Shown here: positions 43,810 to 51,783 of the stretch, piece by piece
Layout: each line of letters opens with the position of its first letter
Numbering within the stretch: the first letter of the stretch is position 1
Source: Catellatospora citrea
GTDB taxonomy: Bacteria > Actinomycetota > Actinomycetes > Mycobacteriales > Micromonosporaceae
Reading direction: 5' to 3'
Assembly: GCF_003610235.1 (NCBI RefSeq)
Contig: NZ_RAPR01000001.1
Location: 8,432,001-8,496,000, forward strand
Length of the DNA stretch: 64,000 bases
The notes under the pieces: generated by a model
Seen by the model: only the letters and a program-made list of their open reading frames with translations
The model's database searches: none
What the model was told of the DNA's origin: nothing
Translations under genes and position numbers: made by a program

Positions 43810-43993
43810 GGCGACAGTGGAAATGATCATCGGCAACAGGTGGGTACCCGGGGGTTAACGAAGAACGATATCTATCTGTGTAAACGGTTCCCCTCCTGAT
43901 GGGACAGCCTGGATGGGAGCGTGCCCATTGATCTACGCTCATCGCTGCGCCCTGCCCGGGGTGCGCCGTCCGAACCGAACCGAGGTAACCGGC

Positions 43994-44584
43994 ATGACCG
44001 AGGAACGAACCGCTCCCGACAGCCCCACCGATCCCGTGCCGTCCGACGGTGTGCACCCGCAGGCCGCCACCTGGCGCAACGGCCTCACCGCGGTGACCGC
44101 GCTGCTGGCCGCCGCACTCATCATCCGAGGGCCGGGTGACTTCACCGACCTGCACTGGACGGTGCAGGCTCTCGCCGGAGCGCTGCTGCTCGCCGGGTTC
44201 GCGTTGCTGGCGCGGGCGGTCCTGCTGGCCGTCACCGCGGCCGCCGCGCCGCTGGCCGACTCCGCCGCCCGGAGCGTGGCGACGGTGAAGCGGTTCGCCG
44301 TCGCGGGCCTCGGCCTGGTCGGGCTCACCGTGCTCGGCGGCTGGCTGGTTCCCGCGGCCCCCGCTCCGGCGAATCTGATCCAGCTCACCTACGACCACGG
44401 GATCATCTGCGGCCTGGTCTCCCTGGAACCCGACGGTTATGTCACCGTGCTGCCCGATCCGGGTCAGCCGGCGAACCGGATCACCGCCAAGGCGCGCACG
44501 CTGGTGCCGATCTCCTCCATCCACGGGATGACCGAGGTCGGCGTGTGCGAGCCGCCCGCGACCCTGCCGACGCCCGCGCCCTGA
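43994..44584 (+). CDS. Membrane protein of unknown function
   Basis: A 196-residue protein; ATG 43994 has GAGGTAA upstream. Three hydrophobic segments (about 33-47, 55-80 and 97-116) precede an outer C-terminal domain with two cysteines (GIICGLVSLE and GVCEPPAT). No family recognised. A GC-rich inverted repeat follows. Confidence 0.75.
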   Translation: MTEERTAPDSPTDPVPSDGVHPQAATWRNGLTAVTALLAAALIIRGPGDFTDLHWTVQALAGALLLAGFALLARAVLLAVTAAAAPLADSAARSVATVKRFAVAGLGLVGLTVLGGWLVPAAPAPANLIQLTYDHGIICGLVSLEPDGYVTVLPDPGQPANRITAKARTLVPISSIHGMTEVGVCEPPATLPTPAP

Positions 44585-44637
44585 CTTTCGAGCGCATCGT
44601 CGACGCGAGCTGGTCCGCCGCCGACCCGGCCTGACCC

Positions 44638-44679
44638 GGCGCCGCCCGCGACCGCCGCCGCCCGGCGCGCGGCGGCGCC
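44638..44679. terminator. GC-rich hairpin after the membrane-protein gene
   Basis: GGCGCCGCC (44638-44646) pairs with GGCGGCGCC (44671-44679); outer GTCCGCC and GGCGGAC segments extend the fold. Confidence 0.4.
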
Positions 44680-44757
44680 GGTCGGCGGACCTGTGCCGGG
44701 ATGCGCGGAGCGCGGCAGGTGCGACCGTGGACCATGGACGGTCTGGCGTGGATCATC

Positions 44758-44763
44758 TACTCT
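44758..44763 (+). promoter_or_regulatory. Putative -10 element (TACTCT) of a leaderless small gene
   Basis: TACTCT ends exactly 7 nt before ATG 44771; GGACGG, 16 nt upstream of it, could serve as -35. No ribosome site is present. Confidence 0.5.
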
Positions 44764-44770
44764 GCGTGCC

Positions 44771-44968
44771 ATGGACTGGTTATTGATCTTCGCGAGCGTG
44801 CTGGGGCTGCTGATCGTGGCCATGGTGATCATCGGGGCCAGGCGCAGCAGGCAGCGTAGCCACCTCGATCCCAGCCGCGATGTGTACTTCGGCGACCGCG
44901 AGCCCCGCCCGCCGCACGGTCCGCACGGTGCGAACACCGAGAGTTCCAGCTCCAGCGGCCCGTTCTGA
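44771..44968 (+). CDS. Small single-pass membrane protein
   Basis: A 65-residue protein: one N-terminal membrane helix (LLIFASVLGLLIVAMVIIGA, about 4-23), a basic stretch (RRSRQRS) that fixes the tail in the cytoplasm, and a polar tail rich in Pro, His and Ser. It has no ribosome site but a well-placed -10, so it is probably leaderless. No function can be assigned. Confidence 0.65.
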   Translation: MDWLLIFASVLGLLIVAMVIIGARRSRQRSHLDPSRDVYFGDREPRPPHGPHGANTESSSSSGPF

Positions 44969-44990
44969 GGCCGATCGCGCGCGCCCGGCG

Positions 44991-45637
44991 GTGACGGCGG
45001 AGGAAAGCCGGCTGCGGAACGCGCATGCGCCGTTCCGGCGATACGTCATGGGCCCTCGCGACGGCGATCGCCGGTACTCGAACTGCTCGGCGGCGGTCGC
45101 TTCGTCGACCACCTCGCGGACGAGCAGGCCGCGGAACTCATGCGAGGGCTCCGGGTCGACGCCCGCCGGATCTCCGACGGCGAACTGACCGCCATGCTGC
45201 GCCTGACGGACTGGCGTCCGCGCCTGTCCGCGGCCTGGCTCATCGGTCTCGACCGGCGCACCCGGTTCCGGCAGACGCTCGGTGAGCTCCTGCTGGCCGG
45301 CGAGCTCGCGCACGCGGGCAAGGGCTACGCCTTCGCGCTGACCCGGTTCGCCGAGCCGCGCGACGCCGCCATCCTCGTCGCGTTCCTCGAGCGCCACCTG
45401 CCGGCGGGACCGGCCTACGACCAGGGCTACGTGCTGGATGCCCTGGTGCACCTCGACGCCCTGCTGGGCACGGATCATGCGGCTCGGATCCTCGATCCGG
45501 CCGCGCCGTGGTGGCGACCGGGGCTCGCCGCCGAGCCGAGCGGGTTCGGCGACCGGTTCGGCAAGGTGTCGGCGCTGGCCGAGGAGACCGCGCCGAAGGC
45601 CGGGCGTGGAGACGGTGTTCGTGTAACGCCTCCGTAA
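44991..45637 (+). pseudogene. DUF6000-like gene with a single-base frameshift near 45077
   Basis: The C-terminal frame gives WRPRLSAAWLIGLDRRTRFR, GELLLAGELAHAGKGYAFAL, DAAILVAFLERHLP and YDQGYVLDALVHLDALLG, the pattern of the DUF6000 family. The frame's first ATG (45140) would leave the protein short of its N-terminus. In the next frame, from GTG 44991, one reads a plausible start with FRRYVMGPRDGDRRY, which joins LELLGGGRFVDHLADEQAAE in the second frame if one C were restored at about 45077 (CGGTAC-TCGAA against CGGTACCTCGAA). Restored length would be about 215 residues, normal for the family. Either a true pseudogene or a sequencing error. Confidence 0.65.
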
Positions 45638-45735
45638 CACTGTCGCCACCGGGCTCCGGACCATCGGCTGACCACGGCGATAATCACCCTCCGCGTCATC
45701 GGGGAAACCTCATCACGAGCCAGGAGTCGTAGACC

Positions 45736-46791
45736 ATGCCAGCACAGACGCCGGTCACCGAACAGAGCGGGCGGACGCCCGCGCCGACCGGTCGCGAGCT
45801 CGCCGCTCCGGGCCAGGCATCCCACGCGCGGCTCCTCGGGCTCGGGGTGTACCGGCCGCGCCGTGTCCTCACCAACCAGGAACTCTGCACCTGGATCGAC
45901 TCGACCGACGAGTGGATCAGGACGCGGTCCGGGATCACCGAGCGCCGCTGGGCAGAACCCGATGAGACCCTGGCCGCCATGTCCGTCCAGGCGGCGGCCG
46001 CGGCGCTGGCCGACGCCGGAATCGCCGCAGCCGACGTGGGGTGCGTGATCCTGGCGACGGTGTCGCATCTCGAGCAGACGCCGGCGCTCGCCCCGCAGAT
46101 CGCCCACCAGCTCGGAGCGGTGAACGCGGCGGCTTTCGACCTGTCCGCCGGGTGTGCCGGGTTCTGCCACGGCGTGGCGCTCGGCCGGGACATGATCCAC
46201 GGCGGCACCGCCCGCTACGTGCTGGTCATCGGCGCGGAGCGGTTGACGGACCTCATCGACAAGAACGACCGGGCAACGGCGTTCATCCCCGGGGACGGCG
46301 CGGGCGCGGTGGTGATCGGCCCGGCAGAGCGGCCGGGCATCGGCCCGGTCGTGTGGGGTGCGGACGGCAGCCTGTCCGGCGTGATCAGCCAGACCCGCGA
46401 CTGGAAGTCGTTCGCCGACGACCCGAGCGGGCCGCGGCCCTTCTGGCAGATGTCCGGTCAGCAGGTGTTCCGCTGGGCCTCCTACGAGATGGCGCCCGTG
46501 GCGCAGCGCGCGCTGCAGGCCGCCGGCATAACCGTCGACGAGCTCGACGCCTTCATCCCGCACCAGGCCAACATGCGCATCATCGACACGATGATCCGGG
46601 CGCTCAAGCTGCCCGCGGACGTGCCGGTGGCCCGCGACATCGCCGAGGCGGGCAACACCTCGGCCGCGTCGATCCCGCTGGCCATGGAGCGGATGCGGCG
46701 CGACGGCCAGGCCCCCCGCGGCGGGACGGCGCTGCTCATCGGGTTCGGAGCCGGGCTTTCGTACGCCGCACAGGTGGTGACCCTGCCCTAG
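45736..46791 (+). CDS. Beta-ketoacyl-ACP synthase III (FabH-like)
   Basis: A 351-residue condensing enzyme that starts fatty-acid (or polyketide-like) chains from acyl-CoA and malonyl-ACP. Catalytic triad: Cys140 (DLSAGCAGF), His276 (FIPHQANMRI) and Asn307 (EAGNTSAASIP). The DSTDEWIRTRSGITER segment near residue 55 is a FabH hallmark. ATG 45736 has AGGAG about 10 nt upstream; the first ~30 residues are a flexible extension. It is alone, without other fab genes, so it may be a secondary copy or serve a specialised metabolite. Confidence 0.92.
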   Translation: MPAQTPVTEQSGRTPAPTGRELAAPGQASHARLLGLGVYRPRRVLTNQELCTWIDSTDEWIRTRSGITERRWAEPDETLAAMSVQAAAAALADAGIAAADVGCVILATVSHLEQTPALAPQIAHQLGAVNAAAFDLSAGCAGFCHGVALGRDMIHGGTARYVLVIGAERLTDLIDKNDRATAFIPGDGAGAVVIGPAERPGIGPVVWGADGSLSGVISQTRDWKSFADDPSGPRPFWQMSGQQVFRWASYEMAPVAQRALQAAGITVDELDAFIPHQANMRIIDTMIRALKLPADVPVARDIAEAGNTSAASIPLAMERMRRDGQAPRGGTALLIGFGAGLSYAAQVVTLP

Positions 46792-47120
46792 CCGCCCGCC
46801 GGGGTGGCGCGCTGCCCGGTGACCCGTGACGCCGGCAGCCTGCCGGCCTTGGCCTGCCCGCTCATCGCCGCGCCGTCGACGGTGACGTCGAAGGCGAGGT
46901 TCAGCCGCATCGGCCGGGTGATCGACTGCGCCCAGGTGAGCCGCGCGCCGTGCTGTTCGAGTTCGACGAGGTCGACCTGCTCGCCGTGGCGGACGTCGCG
47001 CATCGTCCCGGTCAGCCGGCCGTCGCGGCGGGTGAGCGTGAGGACGGTGTGCTGCCGGCCGAGCGGAGTCAGGATGGCGAGCTCCCAGGTGCCCTCGACC
47101 GGTGGTCGCGGCTCGTTCAT
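46788..47120 (-). CDS. Small hypothetical protein, beta-barrel-like
   Basis: A 110-residue protein made almost entirely of short beta strands (GTWELAILTPLGRQHTVLTL, GRLTGTMRDV, DLVELEQHGARLTWAQSI, LNLAFDVTVDGAAMSGQAKA), resembling small lipocalin-like or avidin-like barrels. The ATG overlaps the stop of the DJ-1-like gene upstream (ATGA), so it is translated with it. The stop overlaps the fabH stop on the other strand. Function unknown. Confidence 0.75.
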   Translation of the reverse strand: MNEPRPPVEGTWELAILTPLGRQHTVLTLTRRDGRLTGTMRDVRHGEQVDLVELEQHGARLTWAQSITRPMRLNLAFDVTVDGAAMSGQAKAGRLPASRVTGQRATPAGG

Positions 47121-47770
47121 GCCGCCGCCTTCGCGATGGTGCGCCGCCAGACGGTGCCGCGCCGCTCGTGGGCGAACAGCCGTTCCACGGTCAGCGCGGT
47201 CTCCGGTCCGAATTCCCGGTCCAGCAGATACAGGCCCAGGTCCAGGCCGGAGGTGACACCGGCGGCGGTGACCAGGTCGCCGTCGTCGACGACCCGGGCG
47301 TCGACGGGCACCGCGCCGGTCGCGCCGAGCAGGTCCATGCCCAGGTGGTGGGTCGTGGCGGGGCGGTTCTCCAGCAGCCCCGCCATCGCGAGGATCATCG
47401 ACCCGCCGCACACCGTGGCCACGGTGACGCCGTCCCGGTCGAGCGCCTGGGCGAGCAGGGCGGGCAGGCCGGTTTCGAGGGTGCGGCCCAGGATCACCGG
47501 GATGCTGTCGTCGGCGGGCTCGCCGTCGCCGGGCAGCTGCCCGGCCGCGCCCGGGACGACGATCAGGTCGGCGCGCTGCGGGTCGAGCCGGGCGGTGGCC
47601 TGCAATGTCAGCAGACCCAGCCCGCTGGGCACCGTGCGCGGGCCTTCGGCGCTGACGAGTTCGACGTCGAGGTCGCCGTCGGCGACCGCGCCGGCGGCGG
47701 CCAGGACCTCGTAGGGAGCGATGACGTCGAGCGGATCGAATCCGTCGAACAATACGAACTGAGCGAGCAT
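47117..47770 (-). CDS. DJ-1/PfpI-family protein
   Basis: A 217-residue protein of the glutamine-amidotransferase-like fold. The nucleophile-elbow Cys is in VATVCGGSMILAMAG and the acidic partner in FVLFDGFDPLDVIAPYEVL. The C-terminal part (VTSGLDLGLYLLDREFG) matches the isonitrile hydratase/GlxA-type branch. ATG 47770 has AAGGAGG upstream. It is divergent from a GlxA-type regulator, which probably controls it, and cotranscribed with the small barrel protein. Confidence 0.88.
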   Translation of the reverse strand: MLAQFVLFDGFDPLDVIAPYEVLAAAGAVADGDLDVELVSAEGPRTVPSGLGLLTLQATARLDPQRADLIVVPGAAGQLPGDGEPADDSIPVILGRTLETGLPALLAQALDRDGVTVATVCGGSMILAMAGLLENRPATTHHLGMDLLGATGAVPVDARVVDDGDLVTAAGVTSGLDLGLYLLDREFGPETALTVERLFAHERRGTVWRRTIAKAAA

Positions 47771-47901
47771 CAGGGACCAGACCTCCTTGGTGGCACCGTC
47801 GACGCTAACCAGCCGGCAAGATCGGTAGAAGTGGCTGGATTGCCATCATCCAACGGATTCTCGCCAACTGCTCCAGGGTGCGGATACTCTGCTCCACGGG
47901 C

Positions 47902-47929
47902 TTGGCCGAAACGCGGTGCCCTCTATAGT
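47902..47929 (+). promoter_or_regulatory. Promoter of the GlxA-type regulator (leaderless)
   Basis: TTGGCC (47902-47907), 16-nt spacer, TATAGT (47924-47929), then exactly 7 nt to ATG 47937. Confidence 0.6.
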
Positions 47930-47936
47930 TCTGGCC

Positions 47937-48893
47937 ATGCACATCGTGGCCGTGCTCGCCCTCGACCAGGTCATCCCGTTCGACCTGGCCACGCCCATCG
48001 AGGTGTTCTCCCGCACGCGGCTGCCCGACGGCCGGGTCCCGTACCGGGTCAGGGTCTGCGGCGCGACGCCCACCGTCGACGCGGGCGCGTTCACCCTGCA
48101 GCCGCCGTGGGGCCTGGACGCCCTGGCCACCGCGGACACGATCATCCTGCCGGGCCGCGCGGACGTCGACCGCGTACCCGATGAGGTTCTCGACGCGCTG
48201 CGGGCCGCGGCCGCCCGTGGCGCCCGCATCGCCTCGATCTGCTCGGGCGCGTTCATTCTCGCCGCGACCGGGCTGCTCGACGGGCAGCGCGCCACCACCC
48301 ACTGGGTCGCCGCCGGACTGCTGGCCCGACGCCACCCGGAGATCGACGTCGACCCGGACGTGCTCTACGTCGACAACGGACAGCTGCTCACCTCGGCCGG
48401 CGCGGCGGCGGGCCTGGACCTGTGCCTGCACCTGATCCGCCGCGACCACGGCTCCGCGGTGGCCGCGGACGCGGCACGCCTGTCCGTCATGCCGCTGGAG
48501 CGCGAGGGCGGCCAGGCCCAGTTCGTCGTCCACGACCAGCCGCCCGTTCCCCGCGGCTCCCGGTTCGAGCCGGTGCTCACCTGGCTGGAGGACAACTGCG
48601 CCGACGACCTCAGCCTCGACGACATCGCCGCCCGAGCCGGGATGAGCATCCGATCGCTCAACCGCCGTTTCCGCGAGCAGACCGGAACCACCCCGCTGCA
48701 GTGGCTGCTGCGGGCCCGCATCCGCCGCGCGCAGCACCTGCTCGAAGCCACCGGGCAGCCCGTCGACCGGATCGCGGCCCAGGTCGGCTTCGGCTCGCCC
48801 ACCGCGTTCCGCGACCGGTTCAAGCGGGTCGTCGGCACCAGCCCGCAGCACTACCGCACCGCTTTCCGGCGTCGGCAGAGCGTTCCGTCGTGA
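47937..48893 (+). CDS. GlxA-type transcriptional regulator (DJ-1/PfpI domain plus AraC HTH)
   Basis: A 318-residue regulator. Residues 1-190 form a DJ-1/PfpI domain (CSGAFILAATGLLDGQRAT, nucleophile-position Cys in SICSGA) that probably senses a ligand; the AraC-type double helix-turn-helix is at about 215-310 (LSLDDIAARAGMSIRSLNRR, then IAAQVGFGSPTAFRDRFKR). Divergent from the DJ-1-like gene across 166 bp. The start is leaderless. Confidence 0.92.
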   Translation: MHIVAVLALDQVIPFDLATPIEVFSRTRLPDGRVPYRVRVCGATPTVDAGAFTLQPPWGLDALATADTIILPGRADVDRVPDEVLDALRAAAARGARIASICSGAFILAATGLLDGQRATTHWVAAGLLARRHPEIDVDPDVLYVDNGQLLTSAGAAAGLDLCLHLIRRDHGSAVAADAARLSVMPLEREGGQAQFVVHDQPPVPRGSRFEPVLTWLEDNCADDLSLDDIAARAGMSIRSLNRRFREQTGTTPLQWLLRARIRRAQHLLEATGQPVDRIAAQVGFGSPTAFRDRFKRVVGTSPQHYRTAFRRRQSVPS

Positions 48894-48903
48894 GGCCGTC
48901 GAG

Positions 48904-49503
48904 TCAGCGCGCGGCTACGACGCTGCGGACCGCCGCGAGCAGCGCCGTGCGGTGCTCCTGGATCCGGCTCGGCGACATGGGGTCGCCGGGTGCCGCGGCG
49001 AGCAGGCCGGACGGTGCGCCCAACCAGCTCTCGGTCATCCGCAGGACGATGGCGAACAGGTCGAGGGCGGGGATGTCGGCGCGGAGCCGCCCCGCCTCCT
49101 GAGCCGCGGCGACACCGTCGACCCGGGCCTGGAACGCCTCCCGTTCGACCTCGGTCGGTTCGGTCCGTTCGAACGTGCGCCAGGTGGCGAGCCGCCGCGC
49201 CTTCGGGTTGGCGATCATGTAGTCGAACCTGGCGGCGGCGAAGTTCTCCAGGTCGCCGTCCTGGAGCGGGGCCGCTTGCAGCACGGCCTGAGTCTGCTCC
49301 TCGAGCACCGCGTCGAACAGGTCGTTCTTGTCACCGAAGTAGACGTACAGCAGCCGTTTGTTGGCGCCGGCGCGTTCGGCGACCCGGTCGATACGGGCGC
49401 CGGCGAATCCGTACTCGGCGAACTCGTCCGTCGCCGCCTCCAGCAGCAGTGCCTTGGTGGCGCGGGCGTCGCGGGCGCGCGGCGTGCGCGGCGTGGTCGT
49501 CAT
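48904..49503 (-). CDS. TetR-family transcriptional regulator
   Basis: A 199-residue repressor. Helix-turn-helix at about 15-60 (LLLEAATDEFAEYGFAGARI, then AERAGANKRLLYVYFGDK). The C-terminal part holds a YMIANPKARRLATWRTFER segment similar to the ligand domain of some TetR_C groups. ATG 49503 has GGGAG about 8 nt upstream. It follows the SDR gene by 34 bp and probably represses their shared promoter through the TAACT palindrome at 50306. Confidence 0.9.
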   Translation of the reverse strand: MTTTPRTPRARDARATKALLLEAATDEFAEYGFAGARIDRVAERAGANKRLLYVYFGDKNDLFDAVLEEQTQAVLQAAPLQDGDLENFAAARFDYMIANPKARRLATWRTFERTEPTEVEREAFQARVDGVAAAQEAGRLRADIPALDLFAIVLRMTESWLGAPSGLLAAAPGDPMSPSRIQEHRTALLAAVRSVVAAR

Positions 49504-49537
49504 CGGCGGGACTCCCGCCGCGTGGCAGTCGCGGGGC

Positions 49538-50245
49538 TCACCAGGGGATGCTTCCGTCGCGGTCGAAGAATCCGCCGGTGGGGCCGTCGGGGCCGAGCTG
49601 GGCCAGCCGGACGATGACCTCGGCCCCCTCCGCGACGGTCTGGGTTCCGGCGTGGTGGTTCAGGTCGGTCGCGGTGAACCCGGGATCGACGGCGTTGATC
49701 CTGATCGCGGGGTACGCCTTGGCGTACTGGACGGTGAGCATGTTGACCGCGGCCTTCGAGGACGGGTAGGCGACGTCCGGGTAGAAGTGCGCCGGCGAGT
49801 CCGGGCTCACCAGCTCGCGCACCAACGCCAGGCCACTGCTGACGTTGACCACGACCGGGGCCGCGGAGCGCTGCAGCAGCGGCAGGAAGGCGTGCAGCAT
49901 GCGCACCTGCCCGAACACGTTGGTCTCGAACACGGCGCGCACCGCGTCGGCGGTGACCTCCGCGATGGGCACGAAACCGCCGTCGGCCGTACGCGGTTCG
50001 ACGCCGGCGTTGTTGACGAGCACGTCGAGCCCGCCGTCGGCCTCGATCGCCGCTGCCGCGGCCGCGACGGAGGCGTCGTCGGTGACGTCCAGCTGGACGA
50101 AGCGGGCGCCCAGCCGCTCGGCTGCCTTCTTGCCCCGTTCGGGGTCGCGGGCGCCGACGTAGACGGTGTGGCCCGCGGCGATGAGGCTGTGGGCGGAGGC
50201 GAAGCCGAGCCCCTTGTTGGCCCCGGTGATGAGCGTGACGGTCAT
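49538..50245 (-). CDS. Short-chain dehydrogenase/reductase (SDR)
   Basis: A 235-residue NAD(P)-dependent oxidoreductase. Cofactor motif TGANKGLG (about 7-14), DVLVNNAGVEP, catalytic Ser in VNVSSGLALV and the YPSSK active site Tyr-x-x-x-Lys. ATG 50245 has AGGAG 5 nt upstream; GTG 50251 is less likely. First gene of a two-gene unit with the TetR regulator. Confidence 0.92.
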   Translation of the reverse strand: MTVTLITGANKGLGFASAHSLIAAGHTVYVGARDPERGKKAAERLGARFVQLDVTDDASVAAAAAAIEADGGLDVLVNNAGVEPRTADGGFVPIAEVTADAVRAVFETNVFGQVRMLHAFLPLLQRSAAPVVVNVSSGLALVRELVSPDSPAHFYPDVAYPSSKAAVNMLTVQYAKAYPAIRINAVDPGFTATDLNHHAGTQTVAEGAEVIVRLAQLGPDGPTGGFFDRDGSIPW

Positions 50246-50305
50246 GATCACTCCTGGTGCTGTCGGCTGTCGCCCGACTTCGTCAAGGGCGTTTCGAGCG
50301 ACAAG

Positions 50306-50319
50306 TAACTAACCAGTTA
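50306..50319. promoter_or_regulatory. Candidate TetR operator in the SDR promoter
   Basis: TAACT (50306-50310), AACC, AGTTA (50315-50319): a palindrome of the AACTAACCxGTTA type bound by many TetR regulators, in an AT-rich patch 60 bp before the SDR start. Confidence 0.55.
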
Positions 50320-50347
50320 TTTACCCTACCACGCCGTGACGCAGCAG

Positions 50348-50379
50348 GGCAGGACTGCTCCAGTCGGAGCAGTCCTGCC
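50348..50379. terminator. Terminator of the six-gene uptake/deaminase operon
   Basis: GGCAGGACTGCTCC (50348-50361), loop AGTC, and its exact reverse complement (50366-50379), 14 bp after the FAD-oxidase stop. Confidence 0.85.
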
Positions 50380-50393
50380 GAGGCGATCGGATG

Positions 50394-51779
50394 TCAGAGC
50401 GGCGGCAGTTTGCCGGGGTTGAGCAAGCCCTGTGGATCGTTGGCGGCCGCCGCGGCCCGGATGCCGGGCAGGGCCGGGCCGTCCAGCAGCCAGGTGTGCG
50501 GGTCGACGACGTGTACGCCCAGCTCGCGCAGCCGCTCGACCCCGGCGTACAGGGTCGCCGCGTCGTGGAACGGGGCCAGTAGCAGACCGCCGAAGCCCCG
50601 CCCGCGCACCGGATCGGCCGGGTCGAGGAAGGGGCGCATGCCGTCGAGGTGCAGCATCGAGCCCGGCACCGCCGCCCGGACCGCGTCCGGGTCGGCGACC
50701 AGCGGCGCGCCGCCGACCTGCAGGTGGCACAGCTCCGGCCGGGCCTTCTTGGCCCGCAGCGTGACGTGGTTGAACGACAGCGTCGACACGTAGCCGACCG
50801 CGCCGGGGTCGACCTTGTCGACGCGACCGCCGTGCGCGGCGACGATCCCGGCGAGGGCGTCCACGACGCCGGTGTCCACCACGGCTCGCAGGCTGTGCCG
50901 GCCCGCGGGCAGCGCCGGGTCGGCGGGATAGGTGGCGACCAGGGCCGGCTCGTCCACCGACACCAGCCGGGGTGCCGGATCGAGGCGGAGCAGGGCCAGT
51001 CCCGCCCGGGTCGCGTCCGCGCCGGCGGGGCCGGGGAACGAGGCGAGCACCGCGGTCCAGTCCCGGGCCGGGGCGAGTTTGACCGTGGCGGTCGCGATGA
51101 TCCCGGTGACGCCGTAGGCATGCAGGTACGGCAGGCACTGCGCGCCGTACACCCGGCGGGGTTCGTCCTGTGGGGGGCAGCCCACCACCTCCAGGGCCTG
51201 CACGAAGCCGTCCCAGAGCCAGCCGTGCTCGATCGAGCCGAGCCCGCCCGCGCCGCCGCCGAGGAAACCGCCGATGGTGCTGCCCACGGTGGTCGGCATC
51301 ATCGCGATCTCCTGGCCGGTGCGCCGGGCCGCGGCCTCCAGGGCGACGAAGGTGGCGCCGGCCTGGGCGTGGATCCAGCCGTTGCCGACCTCCAGCACGC
51401 GGTCGGCGTCGCTGAGGTCGACGACCACGCCGCCGGCCAGCGGCACGGCCTGGCCGTAGTTGCCGGTGCCGCGGCCGCGGGGCACGACGGGCACCCCGTG
51501 CGCGTGCGCGAGGCGTACCACTGCTTGCAGTTGCCCGGTGTCGTCGGGCCGGACCACGACGTCGGCCAGCCGCTCGGGCAGCACCGCCGACAGCAGCGGC
51601 GACAGGTAGGCCCCGTCCCGGGAGGCGGCCAGGCGCGCCGACGCCACGGTGCTGACCCGGTCGGCCGGCAGCGCGGCGGCGAGCGCGTCGAGGAAGGCGG
51701 CGAGAGCCGCCGGGCCCGGGGCCCGGCGGCTCGCCCGCTGCGCGACGTGCGCCAGCGGAGGTGGTTCCAGGGTGCTCAC
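50394..51779 (-). CDS. FAD-linked oxidase (FAD_binding_4/PCMH type)
   Basis: A 461-residue flavoenzyme. The FAD domain shows VVVRPDDTGQLQAVVRLAHA, VPVVPRGRGTGNYGQAVPL and TVGSTIGGFLGGGAGGLGS, the classic pattern of the glycolate-oxidase-GlcD/vanillyl-alcohol-oxidase group; the C-terminus ends in NDPQGLLNPGKLPPL. Such enzymes oxidise hydroxy-acids, alcohols or amines. It begins 4 bp after the binding-protein gene and is last in the six-gene operon, so it probably acts on the imported or deaminated compound. Confidence 0.88.
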   Translation of the reverse strand: MSTLEPPPLAHVAQRASRRAPGPAALAAFLDALAAALPADRVSTVASARLAASRDGAYLSPLLSAVLPERLADVVVRPDDTGQLQAVVRLAHAHGVPVVPRGRGTGNYGQAVPLAGGVVVDLSDADRVLEVGNGWIHAQAGATFVALEAAARRTGQEIAMMPTTVGSTIGGFLGGGAGGLGSIEHGWLWDGFVQALEVVGCPPQDEPRRVYGAQCLPYLHAYGVTGIIATATVKLAPARDWTAVLASFPGPAGADATRAGLALLRLDPAPRLVSVDEPALVATYPADPALPAGRHSLRAVVDTGVVDALAGIVAAHGGRVDKVDPGAVGYVSTLSFNHVTLRAKKARPELCHLQVGGAPLVADPDAVRAAVPGSMLHLDGMRPFLDPADPVRGRGFGGLLLAPFHDAATLYAGVERLRELGVHVVDPHTWLLDGPALPGIRAAAAANDPQGLLNPGKLPPL

Positions 51780-51783
51780 GAGG

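Noticed and set aside
45736..46791. FabH-like gene as the seed of a polyketide or fatty-acid gene cluster
   Set aside because: No acyl carrier protein, ketoreductase, acyltransferase or other condensing enzyme lies nearby.
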